This document shows, piece by piece, positions 34,628 through 46,771 of a stretch of DNA of 64,000 bases. Below the pieces are notes generated by a model, which was given only the letters and a program-made list of their open reading frames with translations, was not told the DNA's origin and ran no database searches. The position numbers were made by a program, and so were the translations under genes. The stretch spans positions 23,316 to 87,315 of the forward strand of contig JAOALB010000128.1 in NCBI GenBank assembly GCA_025331125.1, in the 5' to 3' direction. This DNA is from Mycogone perniciosa. Lineage: Eukaryota > Ascomycota > Sordariomycetes > Hypocreales > Hypocreaceae. The stretch's first letter is position 1. Every line of letters begins with the position of its first letter.

Positions 34628-36736
34628 TCAACAACCTTTCCTCGCCTTTTCCTTGGCCCCCACCCGCCCGTCGATATGGTCAGCTCCCGGAACATACTCC
34701 TCGGGATGAAAGTCGGGATTTCCATAATGTGCCCGGTTCCATACGCTGTTTTTGAATGTGTTGGTAGTAACGTGAAACGTCGGCTCAGGGAAAGCATTCT
34801 TGCTTTCCGCATAATCGAGCTGAACCGCGCTGAATCGGATTTGGTAGCCCGGGGTAGGTGCCAGCATAGAACCCGCACCAACACCACCAGGAACAGCAGC
34901 ATGACCCCCTGGTAGGCTTGAGCTGCCGACCGTCGGTGGGCTCGGTGTCAATGGAGGGTTGGAAGTCATTGCCTGAATGACTGGAGGCGGCTGTTGGGGA
35001 GGTGGTTGCGCAGCCTGCGAAGACAGGTTGTCGGGGAACGATGATACCCAGGTGCCATGGTGCTGTGCGGGAGAAAACGCTTCGCCAACGGGTCTTGATA
35101 CTGAAGGCGCTGCACCTAAGGGGGGCATGCTCCCCAACGTCGCACTGAAGCCTGGGATCATGGCAAGTGGACTCAGATCCGTGGACGCATAGCCTCCCAG
35201 ACTGCTGGTGATGGATATGTTGCTAGAATAGCCCGTGACGCGGTTGATCTGCAAATTAACCGGAGCAACCGGCACAGGGACAGAAATGGGAAGCGGAACG
35301 GGCGGAGCGCGATAGAGGATATCATAATGGTCGGGTCGGTAGAGCAGGTAGATCGTGGGGCCTAGATCGGCGGGATCCTGCGCGTTTGCCTCCTCCGGGA
35401 AACGGTAGCGGTTGACTTGGCTGCCTGCACTGCGATCGAGATAGGCAATCTCCAAAACGAAGTTGATGGGCTTGAGCAGCAAGTTGGAGAGACCGACTAT
35501 ACCCAGCTGCTCGATTTCGCGGTTGGGGATCTCGATGGTTTGGGAACAGTATGCCATGATGCCTAGACCGTCTGGAACAAACGGATCATACGCGTCCGCG
35601 TTGGCCTTGACGTATGTAGCCGCCAGGAGGCGGAAGTAGTAGATGATGCTACCCTCAACGGAGGCGTCGTTCCATCGCTGGTGCAGGATTACCCGAGCCA
35701 GTCCTGGATTTCCTACGTTGGCGGCCAAGTCCCTCAGCAGGCTGATGACCTCTTCTGCAAAATCCTCGAAGGACACATAGTCATAGCGGCCCACGGAAGT
35801 GAGCATGTGGTTAAGACTCATGAGGCGGGCCACCTCTCCTTCAATCTGGCCTTGATCTCCAACATCGAGCAGTTTTTCAAAGTATGCGAAACCAATTGCT
35901 GCCAAGTCTATCAGTTATGCTCGGCTTGCCGCAAAGACTGCGGTTCCAGTCCAACACTCACCTCGCCAGCCACAATTGCCGTCGCCTTTGATCGGACGGT
36001 AATGAGAGTACGTCTGAGGGAGAGCCTAGGATCGGACAAGTTGTCAGCATCGAAATGTGCATCTGAGCCTCTCATTTTTTTTCTCTTAGCGGTGGTGACG
36101 CACAATGGTCTTTTCGACATATACGGGATCGGCCTTGGCATATTCGTGAGTTATGACTTCGATCGTTGTCTTGTCGCCGACAAATAGTCCCTGTCACATT
36201 TCGTGTTAGCAATGGAAATGAACATATTCCACAGGAGGCGGGATAGAAGCATTGGCTCGCCTGGAGAGGCAACACCATGGGATTTTGGGGTCTGAGCGGC
36301 GGGCATGGGAGATATCGAAGGGGCCTGCCTCTGCTCTGTGTTTGTGTCTACGCACCTCGTGTACAGGCCGGTAATCCTCGGCGGCGGCCTGCTGAGCAGC
36401 CAGATCGTGCGGGTTCCGGTCCGACTCCTCCATCCTCACGTGTGAACTGCCGGTCGGGCCGTGATTGTGTCGTCGGTGCTGGTGCTGCTGGTGTTGTGGA
36501 CGAGGCGACTGCTCAACCTGCTGCGCGTGCGAGGCCGTCAACGAAGAGGGTGTAGTTGGCTGGGAACTATATGGCGGACACAGAGCTCCAGAAGCTCCAG
36601 CAGACGCAGTTCCGGCCGGCCCAGCTCCTCCTCCGCCAGTCGGGAACAGGAAGCCAATGTCGTGGGCTGGGCCTATGCCATAGGAGAGGGAAGAGAAGCA
36701 GGAAGCGGCGAAAGGCGTGGGTTGAGGCTGGAACAT
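34628..36736 (-). CDS. Otubain (OTUB1-like) deubiquitinase with long C-terminal tail
   Basis: Four exons, 36736-36356, 36190-36104, 36025-35962 and 35898-34628, join to 600 residues. Residues 1-127 are Pro, Ser, His and Gln rich and disordered. The peptidase C65 domain follows: EYAKADPVYVEKTIALPQTY, then GDGNCGWRAIGFAYFE with the catalytic Asp and Cys, the helical middle, and RPDHYDILYR with the catalytic His. Human OTUB1 has 271 residues. Here about 190 residues of Pro/Ser/Gly-rich tail follow the domain, ending in a basic AKEKARKGC. Otubains remove ubiquitin chains and can block E2 enzymes; that is family knowledge. The split of the active-site region over two short exons is supported by the perfect join of conserved residues. 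Pairs in function with the COP9 subunit gene nearby only in the loose sense that both belong to ubiquitin control. Confidence 0.9.
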
Positions 36737-39700
36737 GCCTCAAAGAGTGGAGGTTGAAGAGCTAGAGAATAAAAGTTGGGGGTCGTCGGTTTCGGAGCAC
36801 CGCAGAGCAGCGGCGGTACAACAACAGCAGTGGCAGCAAGCCCAGCAGCAGCGTAGGTACAGAGGACTTGAGGTAGCAGTGGACTGAAAGTTTAGTGGCG
36901 GTTGTAGTGGGAGTGGAGTGCAAGATAGGACCCTTGGAGGGGAGTTTTAGGCGGAGGTCTCAGGCGGCCAGGTGGGATTAGCGGGTGGAAACAGTGGATG
37001 CCGGGCGGTGTTGGCGCTGTCTGGAGGCGTCGGCAGATTAGCGAGTTCGGCTTATGCCGTCCAGTGAAGAGCACTGTCAATTTCGTGCGGGCGTCCGTTG
37101 CAGCAGCACAAAGACGGTCTAAAACGGGAAGAGGGAGGAGCGAGATTGATGTGTAGAGAGTGCAAGGGAATTCAAGGGGAAGAATGAAACAAATAATAGC
37201 ATAAAATGCAAACTTGAGAATCAAAATAAAAATATAAAAATAAAACGGGTAGCAGCCAGCGGTTCTGTTCTCCTGCGCTGGACCGAACTAACACGCGCCG
37301 GATATGTCCGACTGTTTGTTCTGTTGGCCTGTGGATGGGCGTCTGTCTGTATCTGTCTGTGTCTGTCTGTGTCTGTCTGTCTGTCTGTGCCGTCCCGTAA
37401 CCTCAGTGATGGAAAGCGAATGGAAGGGCCTTTGTTGTCAGCTCCCGACGGCTACGGCCAGCAGCCGGCTTACTTATGTATGTCGGCAGATAGGACGGAT
37501 TCAACAGGAGGACTAGAACGAGGCCACGAAGCAAGACAAGGCAGGGCAGGGCCAGACAAGGTCAAACGAAAAATCTCTTAGCATTAGCGCCCTCGCCTAC
37601 CGACTCACGCGGAATCTGCCAGTTCAATCACGGAACGGCGTGAGCGGGCCGTCGCAAGGCGATTGGACGGCAATGGGAGCGAGAGGGAGAGAGACGGGGT
37701 ATGATGGCTAATAGTACTCGTACTCGTAGTATCTCCTTCAGCAAGTCTGGGTCTTGAGGAGCCGCCTGGGGCTCATTGGCGAGAGTCGAAATCACGGCTG
37801 CAGGAACAAACGGTCAACCACGCGTCAAGACCGAGACCAACACTGAGACTGAGACTGAGACCGAGAGACTGTTGTTGTTGCTGATAAGCGCCCGTTGATC
37901 GGATCTCGACATGGGCAAGGAGACGAAGCATATTAGTCGTCAAAGGACGGTGTGGGAGCGAGAGACAGGGATAGAGAGAGACAGAGAGAGACTGGGACAA
38001 ACAGAAACAGAAACAGAGACAGAGACAGAGACAGAGGGAGAAATAAAATAGACTGGCGGGTTGTTGTCGTTGAGATGGAAGATTGAGTATGGGTTGGGGA
38101 TTGGGGGAGCTAGGCAGTATACTACTCGTACTACCTAGCAGTAAAGTGGTGGCTGCTGCTGGAGGCTGAAGGCTGGAACCCGGAACTTGGGCTTCTGGTC
38201 TGGTTGCATACAGAGTTCGGAGTACATACACATACACATGGTATACAGGAGAATACTACAGCTACTACGAAGTACTTTGTAATCATATGATAATCTGCGA
38301 GGCCGCCCATCGGATTCGAATCCGTTGGTGCCGGCTGCATGCACGGTGTATGGCGCTTGTGTCAGTCCCAAGGACCAAAGATGCAGATACCTATCTACAT
38401 GGTGGTGAAAAATGAGGCCATCAGGCTGGGACTAATGGCCAGGACTAATGGCCAGAGAGACGCACTATTCCGTTTGTCCTTGCCGAGCATGAGATTTTGT
38501 GTTTGATGTTAGGATTAATGTTATTATTGCACTTGTGCTCACGGCTTCAGAAGGAGGCCCAAAGCCGATAGATAGTTAGTATCTATACTCCGTATACATG
38601 TAAGCTCTGCTGATGGATAGACGGGGGAAGGGGGGGCATCGAACGCAAGGTATTGCTGTTTCTTCGTATGAGTTTTCCATAAAAGGGCATTGCCAACCTG
38701 TGTACGGAGTATGCGTCGGACCGGACAAGCTGCGGACTCGACACACACCCCTTTCATCAGCCATAAGCAGCCATCGTCAGACTCCTTGCTTAGCCTAAAT
38801 AACATGCTGCATCACGTCACTGAGAGTCATCCACCCAGTCACCCAGTACAGTACTTTATAGATACTTCGTAGATGCAAAGTTCTGATACATTCCATGTTC
38901 AATCCATTCATTCATTGGCTTGGATACTACGAAGTATTCAGCACTCGTACTCACCCGCCAGCTTCTTCTCTCCTCCACCGCTCATCTCCTCCAGGGTGGA
39001 GAGAGAGAGATCCCATAAGACAAGGGTTCTCCTCCACGCAGCCCGTCCCCCACTCAGCAAGCTCCAGTTTTAATAGGCTGATGATCAATTCGTTCAACTC
39101 CAAAGCCAACGAGCTGGATGCTTAGTGACTACTAGTTAGCTCCCGCTGTTGCCGCCAAGACTAAAAGGGCGAATCGTCATGGGTTAGGGGAGGGGAGGAT
39201 GCTGATGTTGATAGGACTGTTGACGCTGGCAATTGGAGGGTGAAGTTGAAGATGGAGCTTGTATGTACAAAGTGTGAATAGACGGGGCCCTTTGTACTTG
39301 GTAGTAGTACTATGAAATACCTACCTACGAAGTATGTACTTGTATATATATGTACGAGGTATATGGTATGGGGAATTTCAACGCCATCACACATGTAAGA
39401 GCGCCCATAAGATCAGCATCGCCATAACGCCTTATTTGTATGTACGAGCATCCACCCCCCCCCCCAGCACATTGCCGCCCAAGCGATGTGAGCCTGACGC
39501 GTACCACGATACCTGGTACGAAGTACGAAGTAGTACGAAGTAGTAAACAAGAGAAGAAGAAAAAGCAATCCTTTATCTCCGCTGGTGGGACGCCACAGCC
39601 TGTGCTAAGCCGTGAGGTGGTCATGTTGAATTTTCCTACCGGATGTGTCGCGAGTCATACGATGCGTTCCGTACCAATCAATGCTACTGTATCGTCTCCC

Positions 39701-41745
39701 TTTTCCTTGCTCGCACTCCCATGTCTTTACTCATCTCACCCGACTTTTTATAGCCCTCTCTTGGCCCTCTCGTAGCCTTCCCATGTGAAATGCTGCACCA
39801 ATGCCGCTCTGACCCACTGACCCCCTCTGACCCTCTTTGCCTCTGCACCGTGTTCTTCGTGACACTTCGACATTGACCCATACTTCGTACATACATACAT
39901 ACTCATACACATGAATTCCACAAAACTCTCCACCCGACACCACCAGTCGGCCGTTGAATGGCCTTGTGCCGATTACATGGGGACATGGGGGAGGGGCTGT
40001 TTGTCCCAAGGTCCATCCATTCATCCACATTTCCAAACCAACCATACGACATCAACTGGAGCTCCAGTGTTGGGTGTTCCTGCAAGACAATGCCGGCGAT
40101 TCACAAAGAGGGGTTCTTCTTGAGAGCTCCTCTCCAGGCTGACATGTTTTTCTTTTCTTTTCTTTTTCCCCCTCACACCTCTCTTTGTTTTTGTGCTTAT
40201 CTACGAAGTATGTACTAGTATGTAGTACCTATATCCCAATGATTTGACCTCGTGCTGCAACGGCCCGCGCTTCACAGAGACTATTGGATCGTTCTTGGGC
40301 CCCCCATTCTTTCCAGTGCCGTTAATACGACCGTCTATCTATCTATCCCCCCTCTCCTTACATCTGTGCCGTGTTGCATGACCTGTCACGTCGATTTGCA
40401 CGAATTGAAGCCGGCTTCATGGTGTTCCCGGCACTTGATGCGCAGCCAATCATATCACACACACGTCCTTCGTACACAACACCCTTCATGTTGTGTTGCC
40501 CTCAAAACCCCCATTTTTTACCTGTTATGGTCATGTTCAAGTAGGTACTCCATAGTGCACAACATGATTCCGAGGAAGCAAACCGTTTCGTGATGGTGGA
40601 CATATATATTACTTCATCTGTCGTACGAAGTACTTGGCAGCCTTTATCCTGGCACTCCTGGCTTTGGCATCATGAATAATGGAAATTCATCGCTTCACCA
40701 TCCTGCAGCGGGCGCTGTAGACTCTTGAAAATACAACCCTAATTCATAATCTTCAATAAGAAGTACAGCAGCACGCACACCAAATGTGAGTCTTCTTCGG
40801 TCACTCTCCGAGAACAGCCCTACCCTAATACTACACCCAATCGCCGCCACACTGACAACATGCACACAAAGAGATATGCATTAAGCATCCGCATTCATAA
40901 TGAGCCAGCATGCACGAGTATCCAAACGCTTCTGTACTCGTACTACTTCGTACGAAGTACAAAGTAATATCTGATACTTCTTCCTTCATTCACACCCCCC
41001 AACATAAACCCCCCGCCTATGTGAAACACCTTCTCTTCCGAGCCGTGCAACCCACTTTCTTGGCCCTTTTGAAGTGTAACCCACCATAAACCCGAACTAT
41101 CCATGTCCCTGCCAATTCCGTATAACACGAAAATCTCGGATGGTCCAGCCTCGCTATGTAGGCAACGTGCTGCTGCTGCTGTTACTGTTATTGTTGAGGA
41201 CGCCTCGCCAGGCAGCGAAACGGAACTGCACATATGCTCAGCTCGTACGAAGCACAATGTAATTGAAAACAGGGCGCAAACGGATGTAGTGTCTGGTCGA
41301 ACCAGCGGGCCTTCCATAGCATACATACCTAGCAGTATTATATAGGTACATACGGAGTACATAAACTTCAATTGATCTGGTTACAGCTTTATGCAACCTC
41401 GTATATCGCAAGAGCACAGAAAGCAACAACAATGGCGCGATACTTGGGTCTGATCGATTTCATTGGGCCTCTATTTCCCATCATAAACATCGTTTTGCTC
41501 GTTACGCTACTACCCATACTCATTCATTGTGCCGTCTTGGCGCCGCAACACGACAGCTCTCACCAAGAGCCAGCCACCAGCGTCTCTGCAGTTCTTGTAT
41601 CACTACGACCTCGCCTTGCCGTAGTGAGCGTATACCCCCGGCGTAATTGGGGCTTAGTGTCCCACGATGATAACTGGGGCAACCTCCAAGGTCCTGTGGG
41701 TGGGTATAAGATTAGGGACCTAGACTTTGAACAAGGAGACAGCGG
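36737..41745. other. Five-kilobase intergenic stretch, no gene seen
   Basis: No frame here has support. It contains CTGT/CTGTGT microsatellites (37335-37390), GAGACT and GAGACAGA tracts (37840-38035), a C10 run (39453-39462), and the densest set of GTAC-cored motifs of the window (for example 39520-39545, 40620-40635, 40935-40965). A perfect 14 bp palindrome CGGATTCGAATCCG is at 38311-38324. It separates the otubain start from the COP9 subunit stop, so it includes a long upstream region for otubain. A non-coding RNA cannot be excluded. Confidence 0.5.
38311..38324. promoter_or_regulatory. CGG-N8-CCG perfect palindrome
   Basis: CGGATTCGAATCCG reads the same on both strands. Inverted CGG triplets with fixed spacing are the known site type of Zn2Cys6 regulators, but one copy 1.6 kb upstream of the nearest start (otubain, 36736) is weak evidence. 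It was also tested as a tRNA T-arm and rejected. Confidence 0.25.
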
Positions 41746-43372
41746 TCACAAGGCGGTGGCAAAGATGGAAGCCTTTCCCTTTGCTGACCTTTCCCTGTAC
41801 ATCTGTCGTTGTGATTGCTGCATCGACCCTCGGCCAGCAGCTGACTTCCCTATGTTGGTCACGTCTATGCTGGCTGGGTCGTCTGCTGGCGAAAGGTCAT
41901 TGCGGAACCCTTCCCCATCCCGGAAGACGGCCCCGAATAGCTCAGCGATGGACACTGTTATGCTATCGAGGGCCTCGATACGGTCTGAATCGGCATCCGA
42001 CAGAATCTCTAAAACGCCCTCTTGCTGATTGACAGTTCCCTTGATCTTGCCATCCACTATGAGGAAGCCAAGGATATCCTGGACTTCAGGCTCCGATATT
42101 CTGAGCTGTTTCGCAATCCATGCAAGCTTCATCTTGGTGTATGGTGCAATGAGTTTGATGACGCCTTTAGTCCGCATGTTGCGGGTGACCTCATCGATGT
42201 TTTCGGCGATGAAAGGGTCGGCTAGGATATCTTGGTTGCTCCGAAGGACCTTTTCGTATGCGTGAACATCGTCTCGCTGGTAGGCGTCTACAAGCTCCGT
42301 CATGGCAGATATCCGAGGGTCCGTTTTGTAAGGCTTCGTTTCCTGCGAGTCGAAAGGATTGATGGTTGACTTCATCAGCATGGTGGTGAGGAGCAGGTAC
42401 TTGAGAACCTGAATGCGCTGGAGGGATCCTGCTTCATCATAGTTACGGAATGACTCAAAGAAATCGCTCTGCGCTTCTTTCCAGTTCTCTTCGCTCATGT
42501 GCATCTTACCACCGCACTCTCGGATGATGCCCATAATGCGAGGATGCGGAACAGCAGATTTCACCTTCAGCGCGCGCTGATAGAGTGCCTTGAGCTGCTT
42601 GTTGTTCTTCGTCTCTGCGAGCATCTGGATCTCCAGGGCGTAAATCTCCAGCGAGTACGTTCCCTTGCTAGGGTCGTCAGTGCCATCTGGCCGCTGGCAG
42701 GCCTTGTGCAGCTCTCGGAGTTTCTTGGAAATGGCAGAGTATTCCTTGCGGTCCAACAACAACCTGGCGAGTTTGATGTTCGTCTTGAGCCACAGTCTTT
42801 CATTGTTGGTGCTCTGAAAGCTCTGGAGGGTCAGTGAGTAGAACTTCTCCATGCTCTGTACCGCAGCTGGGCCATCGGCACCTTTCTCGATGTAGTCCAG
42901 CATGTTGTTGATGGATTTCTCTGAGTAGTTCCTCGTAACGGCGGACTTGACGTAGGTGAGCAGCTCGGCGAAGTGATCGGCAGCCTAGCGAAAGGTCAGA
43001 ATAGAGCCATCGAAATCCGGCACTCGCGCCCCAACAAAATCGCAGAAGCGCACCTTGTCATATTGGCCCAACTTGAACTCAAGTTTGATTGCCTGCTTCA
43101 GACCCTTGAACCCCCATTCTCCTTTCTCCTGCTCGAGCGGCGGTATCGCGAGGAATTCGGTGATTGCATCTTCGGGGTCGCTGAGCTTCAGCTGCTTTGC
43201 ATTGTAGTATTTGTTTTCGATGTCAATGTCTCCGGTCACCTCGTCATCCTCCTCCTCGTACTCGAAGTCGTATCTGTATTGGAGTCAGCATTGGTCGTCG
43301 AACCCTGGTTCCGGAGTGCGGGACGAACTGTTCTTCGTCGGATTCTTGCATAAAATCTTCATCGTCAGACAT
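41746..43372 (-). CDS. csnB: COP9 signalosome subunit 2
   Basis: Three exons, 43372-43329, 43273-43054 and 42984-41746, give 500 residues. The start MSDDEDFMQESDEEQ followed by YDFEYEEEDDE is the acidic N-terminus of CSN2. VDIEN-like GDIDIENKYYNAKQL, KGEWGFKGLKQAIKLEFKLGQYDK and NYSEKSINNMLDYIEKGAD are highly conserved CSN2 stretches. A PCI domain occupies residues of about 330-440 (IRELHK-type helices, then KLIAPYTKMKLAWIAKQL). CSN2 is a scaffold subunit of the complex that removes Nedd8 from cullins and in fungi links light and development with secondary metabolism. The C-terminal 50 residues (RGSMQQSQRQMYRERS) are a fungal extension. The first intron has the unusual donor GTTCGT but a normal branch (GCTGAC) and acceptor, and its removal restores the conserved reading exactly. 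Confidence 0.93.
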
Positions 43373-43842
43373 GGTGATGGATGTGCGTGCGAATTATGGA
43401 GAAGGAGAAAGTATTTCTGAGGTTGAGAAAGCGTATGGGGCTGCGAGAGACCGTAATGAGGTCGTGGAGTCGTGATGAAGTGGTAGCCTTGAAGCTCCAG
43501 TGGAGTGCGTGCATCTCCAGGGACAAAGGCGGGGCATCACATATCGATAAAGCAGGGCTAGGAATATTCCGCTCCGACCCCTATTACGCAGCATCGTATG
43601 CATCTATCGTCTTCCACATTGACATTGACACTGACACTGACATTGGCAATCGGAAATTCCGAAATAAACAGATATCTTTTCTATCGGGCCATATGGCAGC
43701 TTCAGTTGAATTAAATAAATGCCGTTGGAAGTGTGCTCGATTCCTAGTGATTTCCGTTCCGACCGACTTCTTACCCAATGTCTATAACAAACAAAGCATG
43801 ATCAGTTATTATGCTGATTCCTCGTGGCCCTCGCCCTGTTGC

Positions 43843-45474
43843 TCAACTCCCCAATACTGGCGCGCCCACCAGACCCATCAGCGTCTCCATGGTGGATATC
43901 GTCGTGTTCAGGATAGCGACTGTGTGCGACTCGACGACGGCGTTGAGCAATGCCCTACTTAGGTTCCCGTATCCATTGCCCAAGCTGGTGATGATGAGGG
44001 AGGCGATGAACAACCATGGTCCGGCTGCGAGAGCGGTGATCAGACTACCAATGGCTGTGATGATGATGGAAATTCGAGCCAAGTGAAGGTCCCGAGTCAC
44101 AGGATCAAAACCACGTCGCTTCTCCAGAAAAGAGGACGCTAGGGGCAAGATGGCCAACAGGAGGACCACAAAGGTCAGGCTTTTGATTGTGGAAATGTAT
44201 GTTGCCTATTTCGTGCGAGGTCAGCCAGCCTGCGACTCCTATTGTCGAAGAACAGGTAAGTATATTACCGTGGACCACTCCCAGTCAAATCGCCGCGTTA
44301 TATATTGCAGCAGGACCAAAGAAAATGACATGCTGATGACGAAGTACAAGCTGTGAGCGAAAATAAGCACCATAATACTCTTGGAAGCGAACACGAAATG
44401 CCACACGTCGGACATGCCATTTTTCACGGAAAACCACGCCCGGCGCACCAATGCTTTCTTCCCGGGTAGTTTGGTGGAACCATGGCCTTGTGGCAAGAAT
44501 TGCTCGTCATGACGTTTGCTGTCAACAACCTGTCGTAGACTTAGTGTCTCGGGGATGAGGAGAGACGAAAACACGCCTATGACGAGAATGCCGTAGCCTA
44601 TCCACATTGCCATCCAAGGGTCTAGACTCAGAAGCAGTGCCGTGAGAGGGTTGACGGCAATGGAGACGAGGGAGACCATGGCGTTGAGCCGATAGACTAT
44701 GTTGGTTCGCTCGGCGACTGGAATGACATCGGCGAGCATAGTCCAAATCATGGCGCCCACCATCTGACCCCCTCCCCCTATGAAATAGGCAAGATCGCCG
44801 TATAACATGGTCAAGATAGAGAAGGTATCGGGGAATAATACTGCCAAAGCGTATACTGGTTAGAAACTTGGAATGAATATGATCCTCACAATACAAGTCT
44901 GGAACATACAAACTATCATAGTCCAAGTCTGGGAGATAAGACAGCCAAATAGAGACAGGAACAGAACGGGACGACGGCTGTACTTGTCAGCAACAATGCC
45001 GTAGGGGATCTGTAACAGGAGAGCTATTCAACCCAAGCCGAGTGAGCAATGCTGAATGAGGCCCACGAGCAGAATCTTCTTCGCTTACGGACTAGCATCT
45101 CGGACGACGTGGACCAAGACCTCACCATGGCCAGCGTCTTTTGCACCTCGGTGTTCTTGCAGCTCTGATCCTGCACGCGTGGCACCCGGAGGGCATGGCT
45201 GGAATGGTACTGGCGACATATGATGCCCTCCATTATCAGCTGTGTCGACGGGGACATGATGAGTTCGCTGACCTCCATTATGAAGATGAACAAGACAGTC
45301 ATGGAGGTGACCATGCGGCGGGATGACTTGGCTGGCACGATGTCGACCTGTAGTTTGGAGGAGAGACTCTACTTCATCATCAGTAGGGTCACTGGTGATG
45401 TGAACTCCAGTGTCATCCTCAATGTCCTCAAGATAGGTGTCTGCATCTTGATGGACTGCTTCGTATTCTATCAT
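43843..45474 (-). CDS. MFS transporter lacking the last membrane segment
   Basis: Exons after the first are 45023-44910, 44840-44269 and 44205-43843; the first runs to 45089. Eleven hydrophobic segments are visible, with the motif GIVADKYSRRPVL between segments 2 and 3 and an 80-residue hydrophilic centre (ETLSLRQVVDSKRHD). The stop falls at GLVGAPVLGS, within or just after segment 11, so segment 12 is missing. At the other end the ATG at 45474 opens an acidic leader (MIEYEAVHQDADTYLEDIED) that is one base out of frame with the rest (VPAKSSRRMVTSMTVLFIF). A 46-58 bp intron ending CTACAG at 45348 would join them, or a one-base indel has occurred; translation could also begin at the ATG at 45314. 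The substrate is unknown. It may be a decaying gene. It lies 470 bp upstream of csnB on the same strand and is divergent to the Nudix gene at 45945. Confidence 0.72.
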
Positions 45475-45944
45475 CGTGATGATGACTCCAAATCAGACAC
45501 GATAGAGCCATGATGAAGGCCGGACGGGTAAAGAGGAAATGGAAATGAAGCTGAATAAAAAGCAAGCTCTAAAGCGTCCGAAGGATCAAATCAAGGGGTC
45601 TCGTATCAAGCATCCCTTCATGTTGATGTGTCAGCCACATGTCGAATCGTTTCCGGTACCCTATTGAAAAAAAAAGTTCATAAAATAAAAGAAAAAACCC
45701 CGATTGATGCCCAACAGCTGCCACTTGATGCTTGATGTTTGATGAGAGGCTGCTAAAAGTTTAGGTGGAAATTGTTACGGAATGATCTTCAGCAGCCACA
45801 GGGCTGACAGTTGATACCTGAAGAGCCTAACAGGCTGTGGCCAATGAATTCAGAGGCCCCTCTCCAGCCAAAGACAGACCGCGACAGAGCAAAAGGGAAC
45901 GTCACCAAACAACTCAACTACCACATTCACAGGATAGTTTTGCC
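45475..45944. promoter_or_regulatory. Divergent promoter, MFS transporter and Nudix gene
   Basis: The 470 bp between two starts facing away from each other contain an A-rich stretch (45666-45697) and repeated TTGATG words (45700-45742). No specific operator recognised. Confidence 0.45.
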
Positions 45945-46719
45945 ATGTCTCTCTTCGATGCAAAAGTGCTATCCACGGGCCCATTGGTACGCCACAACAC
46001 CTGCCCGAACACCTGCCCGCTCTCCTTTGCGTCGAGGCTGCGCTCATATGCCATTCATGGATTCCAATTCCGCCACTGACGCAAGCCTAGCCTGATGACG
46101 AAGCCCGATGGATCACCTTGAAAAAGTGTGTGGTTACGGCAGCCTTTCTGGGGACTTGACTAACCCCTGCCCTCTAAATAGAATCGCATACCAGGACCCT
46201 AAAGGCACGGAGCGCACATGGGAAACCGCTGAGCGTCGTACTCGTCCCGCCGGCGCGGACATTGACGGTGTCGGCATCATCGCCATCCTCGACAAGCCTA
46301 CGGGCAAGGAACTGATCCTCCAGAAGCAATACCGACCGCCGATCGACAAGGTTGCCATCGAGGTCCCCGCCGGACTCATTGACGCGGGCGAAACAGCCGA
46401 GCAAGCGGCTATCCGCGAACTCAAGGAGGAGACGGGCTACGTAGGCGTGCCGACCGAGACGTCGCCAATCATGTACAACGACCCGGGCTTCTGCAACACG
46501 AACATGCGCATGGTCCACGTGACCATCGATATGTCGCTGCCAGAAAACCAGAGTCCCAAGCCCGAGCTGGAGGAGAACGAGTTCATAGAGGTGTTTTCCG
46601 TGCCGCTGGCCGACTTGTGGGAGGAGTGCAAGAAGTTGGAGGCCGAGGGCTACGCCATCGATGCGCGGGTGGGCACCTTTGCGGAGGGTGTTCTCCTGGC
46701 GCAGCGATTGAAACTATGA
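45945..46719 (+). CDS. ADP-ribose pyrophosphatase, Nudix family
   Basis: Three exons, 45945-45986, 46091-46125 and 46182-46719, give 204 residues. The small exons read MSLFDAKVLSTGPL and PDDEARWITLKK, which lead in frame into IAYQDPKGTERTWETAERRTR, the usual start of eukaryotic ADP-ribose pyrophosphatases (NUDT5/YSA1 type). The Nudix box is complete: G at the start of GLIDAGETAEQAAI, then RELKEETG with all catalytic Glu residues. The enzyme splits ADP-ribose and related sugar nucleotides to AMP and sugar phosphate. The IEVPAGLID lead and EEC...EVFSVPL end agree with this subgroup. The middle exon of only 35 bp is inferred from conservation and splice signals (CCTAG acceptor, GTGTGT donor). 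Its stop lies 52 bp from the stop of a second Nudix gene on the other strand. Confidence 0.88.
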
Positions 46720-46771
46720 TGGACATGGCCATTCCATTCCCCATCCTATAGACCAACACAGGCCGACTCTG

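Noticed and set aside
38300..38345. tRNA-like T-arm around GATTCGAATCC
   Set aside because: The would-be stem has an A-C mismatch next to the loop, and no acceptor or anticodon arm can be folded around it. It is simply a 14 bp palindrome.
41372..42028. 218-codon plus-strand frame with a hydrophobic N-terminus
   Set aside because: Its second half is the shadow of the csnB 3' exon, and the first half lacks similarity or codon support.
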